Assembly: GCA_947631375.1 (NCBI GenBank)
Contig: CANRLD010000076.1
Span: forward strand, 1-8,446
Source: an uncultured Methylophaga sp.
GTDB lineage: Bacteria; Pseudomonadota; Gammaproteobacteria; Nitrosococcales; Methylophagaceae
Length of the DNA stretch: 8,446 nucleotides
Reading direction: 5' to 3'
This document shows positions 1-6,609 of the stretch, in pieces (the first letter of the stretch is position 1; each line of letters starts with the position of its first letter). The translations under genes and the position numbers were made by a program. The notes under the pieces were generated by a model. That model worked only from the letters and a program-made list of their open reading frames with translations. It was not told the origin of the DNA and did no database searches.

Positions 1-1
1 T

Positions 2-859
2 CTGGCCTGGAAAGACATGGCCAGACATAGCCCGACACAAATGCAAGTATTACAACGACATATGCGTATGGGAACCGATGCCGAGCTGGCCAAACAGTTG
101 CTCAGCCAGCTCCCCGATAGCGATGATCTGGAAACCGTATGGCGGCAGTCGTTAGGCAAACTGGCTGCGCAAATTCCATTGTTTAATCAGGATATTATTG
201 AAAACGGCGGCATTATGGCACTGGTCGGCCCTACCGGCGTAGGGAAAACAACCACGGTCGCCAAACTGGCAGCTCGCTGTGCCTTAAAACATGGCGCTCG
301 CCAGGTGGGTTTAATCACCACAGACTGTTATCGCATCGGCGGACAGGAACAGCTACGCAGCTATGCCCGTATTCTTGGTGTGCCACTTCGCGTCGCCCGC
401 AGTCATCAGGAACTCAGTGATGCATTACACGATATGGTTGATCGACGTTTCGTGCTGATCGATACTGCAGGCATGAGCCCACGTGATATGCAGTTAACCC
501 GGAAAAGTGCATTATTGATGCAGCATTCACCACAAATTCGACATTTTCTTACCCTTTCAGCAACCACCCAAAGCCACGCGCTCAGTGATATCATTGCTGC
601 GTTTACCCACCTTGAGTTGAGTGGCTGCATTCTGACCAAAACCGATGAAAGCAGCAGCCTCGGAGGTGTCGTATCCGCAATTATCCGTCACCAACTGCCT
701 TTGGCGTACATCTGTGATGGTCAACAAGTGCCCGAAGATCTTGGTCTGGCACGACCAAACAGTTTAGTGAATCAGGCAAGTGAGTTGATGCAATCTGAAC
801 AACAAGCACTAGATCCACAGACGGTTTCCAGTTACGGAGGTTTTGCCGCTTATGGCTGA
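2..859 (+). CDS. flhF: Flagellar biosynthesis GTPase FlhF (5'-truncated by window edge)
   Basis: SRP-family (SIMIBI) GTPase that marks the cell pole for flagellar assembly. Only the C-terminal NG region is in the window. The frame is open to base 2 and begins LAWKD before the first ATG at 17, and a LAW-type segment lies inside FlhF proteins as I remember them. The ATG at 17 is therefore an internal Met, and the usual protein of about 430-490 residues starts upstream. Counting from that Met, visible motifs are a helical N domain (about 8-60), the P-loop GPTGVGKT (71-78), the segment TTDCYRIGGQEQLR (101-114) typical of SRP GTPases, DTAG (149-152), the guanine-specificity motif TKTD (207-210) and the closing DGQQVPEDL (234-242). 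Its stop overlaps the start of fleN by 8 bases, so the two are probably translationally coupled. Seen: motifs and open 5' end. Known: role with FleN. Confidence 0.96.
   Translation: MAWKDMARHSPTQMQVLQRHMRMGTDAELAKQLLSQLPDSDDLETVWRQSLGKLAAQIPLFNQDIIENGGIMALVGPTGVGKTTTVAKLAARCALKHGARQVGLITTDCYRIGGQEQLRSYARILGVPLRVARSHQELSDALHDMVDRRFVLIDTAGMSPRDMQLTRKSALLMQHSPQIRHFLTLSATTQSHALSDIIAAFTHLELSGCILTKTDESSSLGGVVSAIIRHQLPLAYICDGQQVPEDLGLARPNSLVNQASELMQSEQQALDPQTVSSYGGFAAYG
836..840 (+). promoter_or_regulatory. Ribosome binding site of fleN
   Basis: GGAGG inside the end of flhF, 11 bases before the ATG at 852 and only 2 bases before an in-frame TTG at 843. A 2-base spacer is too short for initiation, so this site supports the ATG at 852 as the fleN start. 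Confidence 0.6.
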
Positions 860-1724
860 TATCACCTTGGATCAGGCAACTGGTCTGCGAAAAATGATCC
901 AAGCCCCCAAACCGGTGAAAGTCATCGCTATCGCCAGCGGTAAAGGCGGTGTTGGCAAAACCAACGTGACGGTTAATATCGGTGTCGCACTGGCCACACA
1001 AGGAAAACGCGTTGTGCTGCTTGATGCGGATCTTGGGCTGGCCAATATTGACGTCATGCTTGGATTGCATCCGCAATTTAACTTACTTCACGTACTGGAT
1101 GGCAGCAAAAGTCTGAAAGAAATCATGGTAAATGGCCCTGCAGGCTTGCAGATTATTCCGGCCGCTTCCGGGGTCAAAAAAATGGCTGAGCTCAGTCCCA
1201 CCGAACATGCCGGCATGATTCAGGCTTTCAGCGAGCTGGATGAGCACATTGATATTCTGCTGATTGATAGTGCTGCGGGGATCGCTGACAGTGTGGTGAC
1301 CTTCAGCAAAGCGGCGCAGGAAGTGATTGTCGTGGTATGCGATGAACCCGCCTCCATCACCGATGCCTATGCCTTGATCAAATTATTAAGCCGCGAACAC
1401 AATGTTGAACGTTTCCACATTATTGCCAATATGGGACGCAGTATTCAGGAAGGTCGGGAATTATTCGATAAAATTTCGCTGGTATGTGATCGTTTTCTGG
1501 ATGTGACATTGAATTTCTTAGGAATTGTGCCTTTTGATGAGGATCTGCGGCGCGCAGTAAAAAAACAACGTGCGGTGGTCGAGTATCTGCCACAAAGTAA
1601 ATCGGCCACAGCCTTCCAGCATCTAGCAAAAAAAATTGACTTCTGGCCAGTGTACAAGCAGCCTCGCGGCAACATGGAGTTTTTTGTCGAACGTCTGATA
1701 CAGGCAAGTCTGGAAACGGGCTAA
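852..1724 (+). CDS. fleN: Flagellar number regulator FleN/FlhG, MinD-like ATPase
   Basis: MinD/ParA-type ATPase that limits flagellar number, acts with FlhF and, in Pseudomonas and Vibrio, antagonises the master regulator FleQ/FlrA. With the ATG at 852 it has 290 residues, close to the family norm. Near the N-terminus is DQATGLR (7-13), matching the DQAxxLR motif known in FlhG to stimulate FlhF GTPase activity. It is followed by the deviant Walker A GKGGVGKT (30-37, signature Lys31), the Walker A' segment LLDADLGLANID (56-67) and the Walker B segment ILLIDSAAG (135-143). Residues 274-287 (NMEFFVERLIQASL) form a likely amphipathic membrane-targeting helix as in MinD. An in-frame TTG at 843 would add three residues but is badly spaced from the GGAGG. 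It overlaps flhF by 8 bases and ends one base before fliA. Confidence 0.96.
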   Translation: MADITLDQATGLRKMIQAPKPVKVIAIASGKGGVGKTNVTVNIGVALATQGKRVVLLDADLGLANIDVMLGLHPQFNLLHVLDGSKSLKEIMVNGPAGLQIIPAASGVKKMAELSPTEHAGMIQAFSELDEHIDILLIDSAAGIADSVVTFSKAAQEVIVVVCDEPASITDAYALIKLLSREHNVERFHIIANMGRSIQEGRELFDKISLVCDRFLDVTLNFLGIVPFDEDLRRAVKKQRAVVEYLPQSKSATAFQHLAKKIDFWPVYKQPRGNMEFFVERLIQASLETG

Positions 1725-1725
1725 C

Positions 1726-2454
1726 ATGATTGGTGTAACGATGTATTCCAATCCGATTTCCGAGCTTTCACAACACCAGTTGGTTGAGCAGCATGGCGCA
1801 CTGGTTAAACGTATTGCCTATCATCTGATTTCCCGACTCCCCCACACCGTTGATGTCAATGATTTGATCCAGGCCGGCATGATCGGCTTGCTGGATGCGT
1901 CACACCAATATAAAGCCAGCCAGGGTGCCAGCTTTGAAACCTATGCCGGTATTCGCATTCGCGGCGCCATGCTCGACGAAATTCGTCGCAATGACTGGGC
2001 CCCACGCTCCGTACACCGCAAAGCCCGCGAAATTGCCGAGGTCATGCATCAACTGGAACAGCAATTGGGGCGAAACCCGCTCGATCAGGAAATTGCCAGG
2101 GCAATGGATATCCCACTGGAGCAATACCATCAGCATTTACATGATGCATCAGGGCATCAGCTTTTCAGTCTGGACGATCTGACAGACAACCAGTTGTCGT
2201 TTGATGATTCCCTTGACAGTAACCAAGGCAGCCCAGAGGAACTGACAGAAAACAGTCGTTTTGAACACGCACTGGCGCAGGCGATTGATACCTTGCCGGA
2301 GCGTGAACGATTAATGATGAACCTGTACTATCACGAAGAGTTAAATTTAAAAGAAATTGGTGAAATACTTGGCGTCAGCGAATCTCGCGTTAGCCAGATT
2401 CATACACAAACAATGGTGAGATTGCGTAGTAAACTTCGCGATTGGCTACAGTAA
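1726..2454 (+). CDS. fliA: Flagellar RNA polymerase sigma factor FliA (sigma-28)
   Basis: Alternative sigma factor that directs RNA polymerase to late flagellar and chemotaxis promoters and is normally held by the anti-sigma factor FlgM. The product has 242 residues, against 239 for E. coli FliA. Region 2 runs from about 25 to 95 and contains DLIQAGMIGLLDA (46-58) and the region 2.4 stretch GIRIRGAMLDEIRRNDWAPR (75-94), which contacts the -10 element. Region 3 covers about 96-145. Region 4 (190-237) begins LPERERLMMNLYY and carries the helix-turn-helix NLKEIGEILGVSESRVSQIH (207-226). The ATG at 1726 has a GGAA 10 bases upstream; the in-frame ATG at 1741 (protein starting MYSNP) is a real alternative because many homologues share a Met-Tyr there. 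The gene begins one base after the fleN stop, so coupling is likely. Confidence 0.97.
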   Translation: MIGVTMYSNPISELSQHQLVEQHGALVKRIAYHLISRLPHTVDVNDLIQAGMIGLLDASHQYKASQGASFETYAGIRIRGAMLDEIRRNDWAPRSVHRKAREIAEVMHQLEQQLGRNPLDQEIARAMDIPLEQYHQHLHDASGHQLFSLDDLTDNQLSFDDSLDSNQGSPEELTENSRFEHALAQAIDTLPERERLMMNLYYHEELNLKEIGEILGVSESRVSQIHTQTMVRLRSKLRDWLQ

Positions 2455-2458
2455 TATT

Positions 2459-2463
2459 GGGAG
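2459..2463 (+). promoter_or_regulatory. Ribosome binding site selecting a TTG start for cheY
   Basis: GGGAG just after the fliA stop. It lies 7 bases before the TTG at 2471 but 19 bases before the ATG at 2483, so its spacing favours the TTG start. Confidence 0.65.
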
Positions 2464-2470
2464 ATATACC

Positions 2471-2860
2471 TTGGACAAAAATATGAAAATCCTCATTGTG
2501 GATGACTTTTCTACTATGCGACGGATTATCAAAAATCTCTTACGTGATCTCGGCTTTAACAACACTATTGAAGCCGATGATGGCTTAACCGCCCTACCCA
2601 TTCTCAACGCTGGCGGTATCGACTTCTTGATAACAGACTGGAATATGCCCGGCATGCAAGGTATCGACCTGCTGAAAACGGTACGTGCTGACGCCAAATT
2701 ATCAGCTATGCCGGTATTAATGGTAACGGCGGAAACCAAACGCGAACAGATCATCGAAGCCGCCCAGGCCGGCGTCAATGGCTATATTGTCAAGCCGTTT
2801 ACCGCTGCAACATTAAAAGAAAAAATAGAAAAAATCTTCGAACGGATCAACGCGCAATAA
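2471..2860 (+). CDS. cheY: Chemotaxis response regulator CheY (TTG start)
   Basis: Single-domain receiver that is phosphorylated by CheA and then binds FliM at the flagellar switch to change rotation. From the TTG the product has 129 residues, the same as E. coli CheY, and its N-terminus MDKNMKILIVDDFS aligns with MADKELKFLVVDDFS. All key residues are visible: acidic pair Asp11/Asp12, phospho-acceptor Asp56 in the TDWNMPGM segment, Thr86 in MVTAE, Tyr105 and Lys108 in YIVKPF. The FSTMRR and DWNMPGM signatures are those of motor-binding CheY rather than other receivers. The alternative ATG at 2483 gives 125 residues and is the start used by some homologues, but the ribosome binding site is placed for the TTG. 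It lies 16 bases after fliA and 25 before cheZ. Confidence 0.97.
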   Translation: MDKNMKILIVDDFSTMRRIIKNLLRDLGFNNTIEADDGLTALPILNAGGIDFLITDWNMPGMQGIDLLKTVRADAKLSAMPVLMVTAETKREQIIEAAQAGVNGYIVKPFTAATLKEKIEKIFERINAQ

Positions 2861-2870
2861 ACTAGCCGCA

Positions 2871-2875
2871 AAGGA
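2871..2875 (+). promoter_or_regulatory. Ribosome binding site of cheZ
   Basis: AAGGA in the 25-base cheY-cheZ gap, 10 bases before the ATG at 2886. This gap is the longest non-coding stretch in the window and shows no hairpin or promoter. Confidence 0.5.
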
Positions 2876-2885
2876 CACGGACACT

Positions 2886-3614
2886 ATGGAAGCTTTCAAT
2901 AAAGCTGAACAACTCGCCGCCGCAAAAGCCCTGGTCAAAGCTATCGAGCAAGATGACGAAGCGCTGATAAAAACTGAACTCATGGTCTTGACCAACGCCC
3001 GGGAAAGCGACTTATTCCAGCAAATCGGCAAGCTGACACGCGAATTACACGAAGCTCTCAATAATTTCAAAATTGATACCCGGCTGATTGATCTGACCCA
3101 TAAAGATATGCCGGATACTCGGGAACGGCTCAACTACGTTATTCAGACAACCGAAGAGGCCGCACACAAAACATTGGGCTATATCGATAATACCCTGCCA
3201 TTGGCTAATGAATTAAAACAAACTGCCGCTAAACTCAGTGATAGCTGGCAACGTTTTCGAAACAGGGAAATGTCGCCCGCTGAATTTCGTGAGTTAAGTC
3301 GGGAAATCGAAGCATACTTACCTGGTGTCAATACAAGTGCTGATGCCATCCATGACAATTTGTCAGAAATGACGCTGGCACAAGGCTTTCAGGATCTCAC
3401 CGGACAGGTACTGCGACAGGTTATCAGCCTGGTGGAGGAAGTGGAAACCAATCTGGTCAAACTGGTAAAGGTGGCTGGCCAGCCCCAACAGGTTGACTCG
3501 CAAGCCATGGATCCGCTTAAAGCGGAAGGCCCGCAGATAAACACAAAAAATAAACCAAATGTGGTGAATAACCAGGACGAAGTAGATGATTTGCTATCCA
3601 GTCTTGGTTTTTAG
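2886..3614 (+). CDS. cheZ: CheY-P phosphatase CheZ
   Basis: Dimeric helical protein that speeds dephosphorylation of CheY-P and so ends the tumble or reversal signal. It has 242 residues, slightly longer than E. coli CheZ (214). The active-site motif GFQDLTGQV (167-175) is intact, with Asp170 and Gln174 at the positions of E. coli Asp143 and Gln147; the Gln orients the attacking water. Residues about 15-195 are predicted long helices forming the four-helix bundle. A polar flexible linker (about 198-228) leads to the C-terminal tail QDEVDDLLSSLGF (230-242), almost identical to the E. coli CheY-tethering tail. It is placed between cheY and cheA, 12 bases before the latter. CheZ is typical of beta- and gammaproteobacteria, which supports the taxonomic reading. 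Confidence 0.96.
   Translation: MEAFNKAEQLAAAKALVKAIEQDDEALIKTELMVLTNARESDLFQQIGKLTRELHEALNNFKIDTRLIDLTHKDMPDTRERLNYVIQTTEEAAHKTLGYIDNTLPLANELKQTAAKLSDSWQRFRNREMSPAEFRELSREIEAYLPGVNTSADAIHDNLSEMTLAQGFQDLTGQVLRQVISLVEEVETNLVKLVKVAGQPQQVDSQAMDPLKAEGPQINTKNKPNVVNNQDEVDDLLSSLGF
3573..3611 (+). other. CheZ C-terminal CheY-tethering peptide
   Basis: Codes for QDEVDDLLSSLGF, the last 13 residues of CheZ. In E. coli the matching tail binds the alpha4-beta5-alpha5 face of CheY. It is listed separately because two segments of the CheA linker resemble it. Confidence 0.85.
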
Positions 3615-3619
3615 AAGGA
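3615..3619 (+). promoter_or_regulatory. Ribosome binding site of cheA
   Basis: AAGGA directly after the cheZ stop, 7 bases before the cheA ATG at 3627. A second purine-rich AGGAG at 3621-3625 is only one base from the ATG and is too close to act. Confidence 0.55.
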
Positions 3620-3626
3620 CAGGAGC

Positions 3627-5567
3627 ATGGCCTTAGATACAGATGATGAAATTCTGCAGGATTTTCTGGTTGAGGCAGAAGAAATACTGGATGGATTAAA
3701 CGAGCAGCTGGTTTCACTGGAAACCCAGCCTGACGATACCGCTTTGCTAAATGCCATCTTTCGGGGGTTTCACACCATTAAGGGTGGCGCAGGATTTTTA
3801 AGTCTTGAAGCCATGGTTAACCTTTGCCACAAAGGTGAAGATGTCTTTAACCTGTTACGACAAGGTGAGCGTCAGGTCGATGCCGACATGATGGACACCT
3901 TCCTCAAGGTGCTTGACAGTCTTAATGCCATGTTTGCCGAGGTCAAGGCGGGGACTTTTCCGAGCCAGGCAGATCCTGCACTGCTTGAACAATTGGCCGA
4001 CTACCTGAACGATAAAGCACCTGTGACGGTAGCTCCTCCCCCCCAAACACCCGAACCTGTAGCCGCAACAACGGCTGCCACTGACAGTGATGACATCACC
4101 GATGAGGAATTCGAAGCCTTGCTTGACCAACTCCACGGCGATGGCGCTCCAGGCATGGCAGCACCCGCTAAACCGGTTAACAGTGAACCAGTTACCACGG
4201 CTTCAGATGAAATTACCGAAGAAGAATTTGAAGCATTACTGGATGAACTTCAAGGCAAAAAACCGGCTGCAAAAACAACTCCTGCCCCATCACCTGCCGC
4301 CACGATAGCACCGGCAGTAAAACAAGAGCCGGTACAACCCATAGCAGAAAGTGCTGATAGCCCGACCGCCGTCAGGCCAGCTCCAGCCAAAACAGCAGAT
4401 ACCAGCGTGCGCGTGGATACTGCCCGACTGGACGATATTATGAACATGGTCGGTGAACTGGTGCTGGTGCGTAACCGCATCAATACACTGGAAGCCGCTT
4501 TTGAAAACGAAGAGATGGCCAAAGCGGTCAATAACCTTGCCGTGGTGACCGGCGATCTGCAAACCGCGGTGATGAAAACGCGAATGCAGCCCATTAAAAA
4601 GGTATTTGGTCGCTTTCCTCGTGTCGTCCGCGACCTGGCCCGTAATCTGGCAAAAGATATCCATCTTGAGCTACGCGGTGAAGAAACCGATCTGGATAAA
4701 AATCTGGTAGAAGCACTTGCCGATCCGCTGGTGCATTTAGTCCGCAATGCGGTTGATCATGGTATTGAAATGCCCGATATTCGCGAAGCAGCAGGCAAAC
4801 CACGGCAGGGGCATATTGTGCTGGCTGCCGCTCAGGAAGGCGACCATATCCTGCTGACTATTTCTGATGATGGCGCAGGTATGGACCCTGAAGTATTACG
4901 CCGTAAAGCCGTTGAAAAAGGCATGATGGATGAAGAAGTCGCCTCCAGACTGACAGAGTCCGAATGTTTTTCACTGATTTTCGCCCCCGGCTTTTCGATG
5001 AAACAGAATATATCGGATATTTCCGGTCGTGGTGTGGGCATGGACGTGGTTAAAACCAGTATCGCCAAGCTAAACGGCGTGATTGATATTCAGTCGGAAC
5101 TGGGCAAAGGCACGACATTATCGATAAAGGTTCCGTTAACACTGGCGATTATGCCAACGTTAATGGTCATGCTGGGTCAGCAGATTTTTGCGTTCCCACT
5201 GGTCAGCGTCAATGAAATTTTTAATCTGGATTTAAATAAAACCAATACAGTGGATGGTCAGCAAACCGTTATCGTGCGTAATAAAGCATTACCGTTATTT
5301 TATTTACGCAAATGGCTGACCAAAGATACCTTGCCTGAAAATAAACCGTTAACAGAACACGTTGTCATCATTAATGTCGGAACCCGCAAGGTCGGATTTG
5401 TTGTTGATCAGTTGCTCGGTCAAGAAGAAGTGGTCATTAAGCCGCTTGGTGCCTTACTACACGGGACGAAAGGTCTGGCGGGAGCCACCATTACTGGCGA
5501 TGGGCGTATTGCGCTTATTCTCGATTTTCCAGAGCTGATGAACACCTACGCTCATCGAAACTATTAG
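3627..5567 (+). CDS. cheA: Chemotaxis histidine kinase CheA, with an atypical P2 region
   Basis: Cytoplasmic kinase of the receptor array. It autophosphorylates in trans and passes phosphate to CheY and CheB. It has 646 residues (E. coli 654). P1 HPt domain: about 1-130, phospho-acceptor His49 in FRGFHTIKGGAGFL. Residues 131-258 are an Ala/Pro/Thr-rich linker holding two acidic repeats (154-171 and 193-210) instead of a recognisable globular P2 domain. P3 dimerisation helices: about 260-330, starting VRVDTARLDDIMNMVGELV. P4 ATPase: about 331-505, with the N box HLVRNAVDHGIE (370-381), G1 DDGAGMD (414-420), F box FAPGFS (452-457) and G2 GRGVGMDV (467-474). P5 CheW-like domain: about 506-640. 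All catalytic motifs are intact. The ATG at 3627 is well spaced from AAGGA. There is a run of seven C at 4038-4044 in the linker. Confidence 0.97.
   Translation: MALDTDDEILQDFLVEAEEILDGLNEQLVSLETQPDDTALLNAIFRGFHTIKGGAGFLSLEAMVNLCHKGEDVFNLLRQGERQVDADMMDTFLKVLDSLNAMFAEVKAGTFPSQADPALLEQLADYLNDKAPVTVAPPPQTPEPVAATTAATDSDDITDEEFEALLDQLHGDGAPGMAAPAKPVNSEPVTTASDEITEEEFEALLDELQGKKPAAKTTPAPSPAATIAPAVKQEPVQPIAESADSPTAVRPAPAKTADTSVRVDTARLDDIMNMVGELVLVRNRINTLEAAFENEEMAKAVNNLAVVTGDLQTAVMKTRMQPIKKVFGRFPRVVRDLARNLAKDIHLELRGEETDLDKNLVEALADPLVHLVRNAVDHGIEMPDIREAAGKPRQGHIVLAAAQEGDHILLTISDDGAGMDPEVLRRKAVEKGMMDEEVASRLTESECFSLIFAPGFSMKQNISDISGRGVGMDVVKTSIAKLNGVIDIQSELGKGTTLSIKVPLTLAIMPTLMVMLGQQIFAFPLVSVNEIFNLDLNKTNTVDGQQTVIVRNKALPLFYLRKWLTKDTLPENKPLTEHVVIINVGTRKVGFVVDQLLGQEEVVIKPLGALLHGTKGLAGATITGDGRIALILDFPELMNTYAHRNY
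4086..4139 (+). repeat. CheA linker acidic motif, copy 1
   Basis: Codes for CheA residues 154-171, core ITDEEFEALLDQLHG. It is followed 39 codons later (start to start) by a second copy. The two share 13 of 17 residues over residues 155-171 of this copy. It probably forms a short amphipathic helix in an otherwise disordered Ala/Pro-rich linker. Confidence 0.85.
4203..4256 (+). repeat. CheA linker acidic motif, copy 2
   Basis: Codes for CheA residues 193-210, core ITEEEFEALLDELQG. Against copy 1, 12 of 51 bases differ and 8 of these are silent. The duplication is therefore old enough to have changed bases while the peptide was kept. Confidence 0.85.
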
Positions 5568-5570
5568 GGA
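5566..5570 (+). promoter_or_regulatory. Ribosome binding site of cheB overlapping the cheA stop
   Basis: AGGGA shares its first two bases with the TAG stop of cheA and lies 5 bases before the GTG at 5576. It supports the GTG start and suggests cheB translation is coupled to the end of cheA. Confidence 0.55.
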
Positions 5571-5575
5571 TAACT

Positions 5576-6607
5576 GTGACTGTAAAGGTTTTAATTGTTG
5601 ATGATTCAACGTTTTTCCGCCGCCGACTGACTGAAATTATTAATGCAGACCCGCGCCTAGAAGTTGTCGCCAGCGCAGCAGACGGAAGAGAAGCCGTAGA
5701 ATACGTCAGTCGTTACCGTCCCGATGTTGTCACGATGGATCTTGAAATGCCGGTATTGGATGGTATCGGCGCAGTAAAAAAAATCATGCAGCGACGCCCT
5801 ACCCCGGTATTGATGTTATCCACCTGGACGACAGAAGGTGCCAAAGCCACTTTGGAAGCACTTGATGCGGGTGCCATGGACTTTCTGCCAAAGCGGTTTG
5901 AGGAGCTGGCTCAGGATGCCTCCAATGCCAGGCAAAAACTCTGTGATCGTATTTATTTTCTGGCAACACAATCACAACCATATAAACCCGTGCAACCGCC
6001 ACCAAGCGTGGCCGTCCCGACAATTCCGCTTGAAAAGAAAACAATAGAACTGATCGTGATAGGCACCTCTACTGGCGGCCCGGTCGCCTTGCAGCACATT
6101 CTGTCACAGCTACCCACTCACTTTCCCTTTCCGATCATTTTGCTGCAACACATGCCGGCAACCTTCACTCCATCGTTCGCTGAACGCTTAAACGCGCAAT
6201 GCGCTATTCAGGTCAAAGAAGCACAGCAGCATGATGTGCTACAACCCGGTACCGCCTATCTGGCGCCAGGCGGTCAGCAGTTATTACTAAAAGGTCGTCG
6301 TCGACAGCTTTATCTGCAAATAGAAGCTAGCGATCAAAACACCCCCTACCACCCCTGTATTGATGTGACACTTGAGTCTGTGTCGCATATTTGTCCGGCA
6401 CAGACCTTAACCATTATTTTGACCGGCATGGGCAGCGATGGCTGTGAAGGTGCTATCAAAATGCATGAGAAAGGCTCTACAGTGTGGGCGCAGGATCAAC
6501 AAAGCAGCACCATTTATGGCATGCCGATGGCGGTTGCCAAAGCGGGTGTGGCTGACAAAATCCTGAGTCTGACGGAAATTGGCAAACAACTAGCGGCATT
6601 TAAATAA
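5576..6607 (+). CDS. cheB: Receptor methylesterase/glutamine deamidase CheB (GTG start)
   Basis: Two-domain adaptation enzyme. CheA phosphorylates its receiver, which releases the esterase domain to remove methyl groups (and deamidate Gln) on chemoreceptors. It has 343 residues, near the family norm of about 350. The receiver (1-125) has Asp9/Asp10, phospho-acceptor Asp55 in TMDLEMP, STWTTEGAK (82-90) and Lys106 in LPKRFE. A Pro/Gln-rich linker (about 131-152) precedes the esterase domain (156-343) with catalytic triad Ser165 (GTSTGG), His192 (LLQHMP) and Asp288 (GMGSDG). The segment PYHPCIDV (257-264) has Cys where enteric CheB has Ser, a variant I believe occurs in polar-type systems. The GTG start puts the receiver at the normal distance from the N-terminus. 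No cheR partner is in the window, so it must lie elsewhere. Confidence 0.96.
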   Translation: MTVKVLIVDDSTFFRRRLTEIINADPRLEVVASAADGREAVEYVSRYRPDVVTMDLEMPVLDGIGAVKKIMQRRPTPVLMLSTWTTEGAKATLEALDAGAMDFLPKRFEELAQDASNARQKLCDRIYFLATQSQPYKPVQPPPSVAVPTIPLEKKTIELIVIGTSTGGPVALQHILSQLPTHFPFPIILLQHMPATFTPSFAERLNAQCAIQVKEAQQHDVLQPGTAYLAPGGQQLLLKGRRRQLYLQIEASDQNTPYHPCIDVTLESVSHICPAQTLTIILTGMGSDGCEGAIKMHEKGSTVWAQDQQSSTIYGMPMAVAKAGVADKILSLTEIGKQLAAFK

Positions 6608-6609
6608 TC

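Noticed and set aside
843..851. TTG at 843 as the fleN start
   Set aside because: Only 2 bases from the GGAGG, too close for initiation; ATG 852 fits better.
17..859. A complete 280-residue gene starting at ATG 17
   Set aside because: The frame is open upstream to the window edge and begins with a LAW segment typical of FlhF, and the protein would lack the N-terminal region of the family. It is the 3' part of a longer flhF.
2429..2456. TAAA followed by an AT-rich stretch before cheY as a FliA promoter
   Set aside because: The -10 position reads about CAGTAATA, which shares little with GCCGATAA.
2575..2582. GCCGATGA as a sigma-28 -10 element
   Set aside because: It lies in cheY codons for the conserved EADDG segment, and no TAAA sits at the right distance upstream.
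2861..2885. A terminator or attenuator in the cheY-cheZ gap
   Set aside because: No inverted repeat with a T-run is present; the gap holds only a ribosome binding site.
3888..3932. Internal start giving a short CheA form, as in enteric bacteria (Met88, Met89 or Met102)
   Set aside because: Only a weak AGG lies upstream of Met88 and nothing before Met102; short CheA is mainly an enteric trait.
4250..4747. A 165-residue open frame on the minus strand inside cheA
   Set aside because: It lies opposite strongly conserved CheA coding sequence, is rich in Ser, Arg and Ala as expected of an antisense shadow, and shows no domain.
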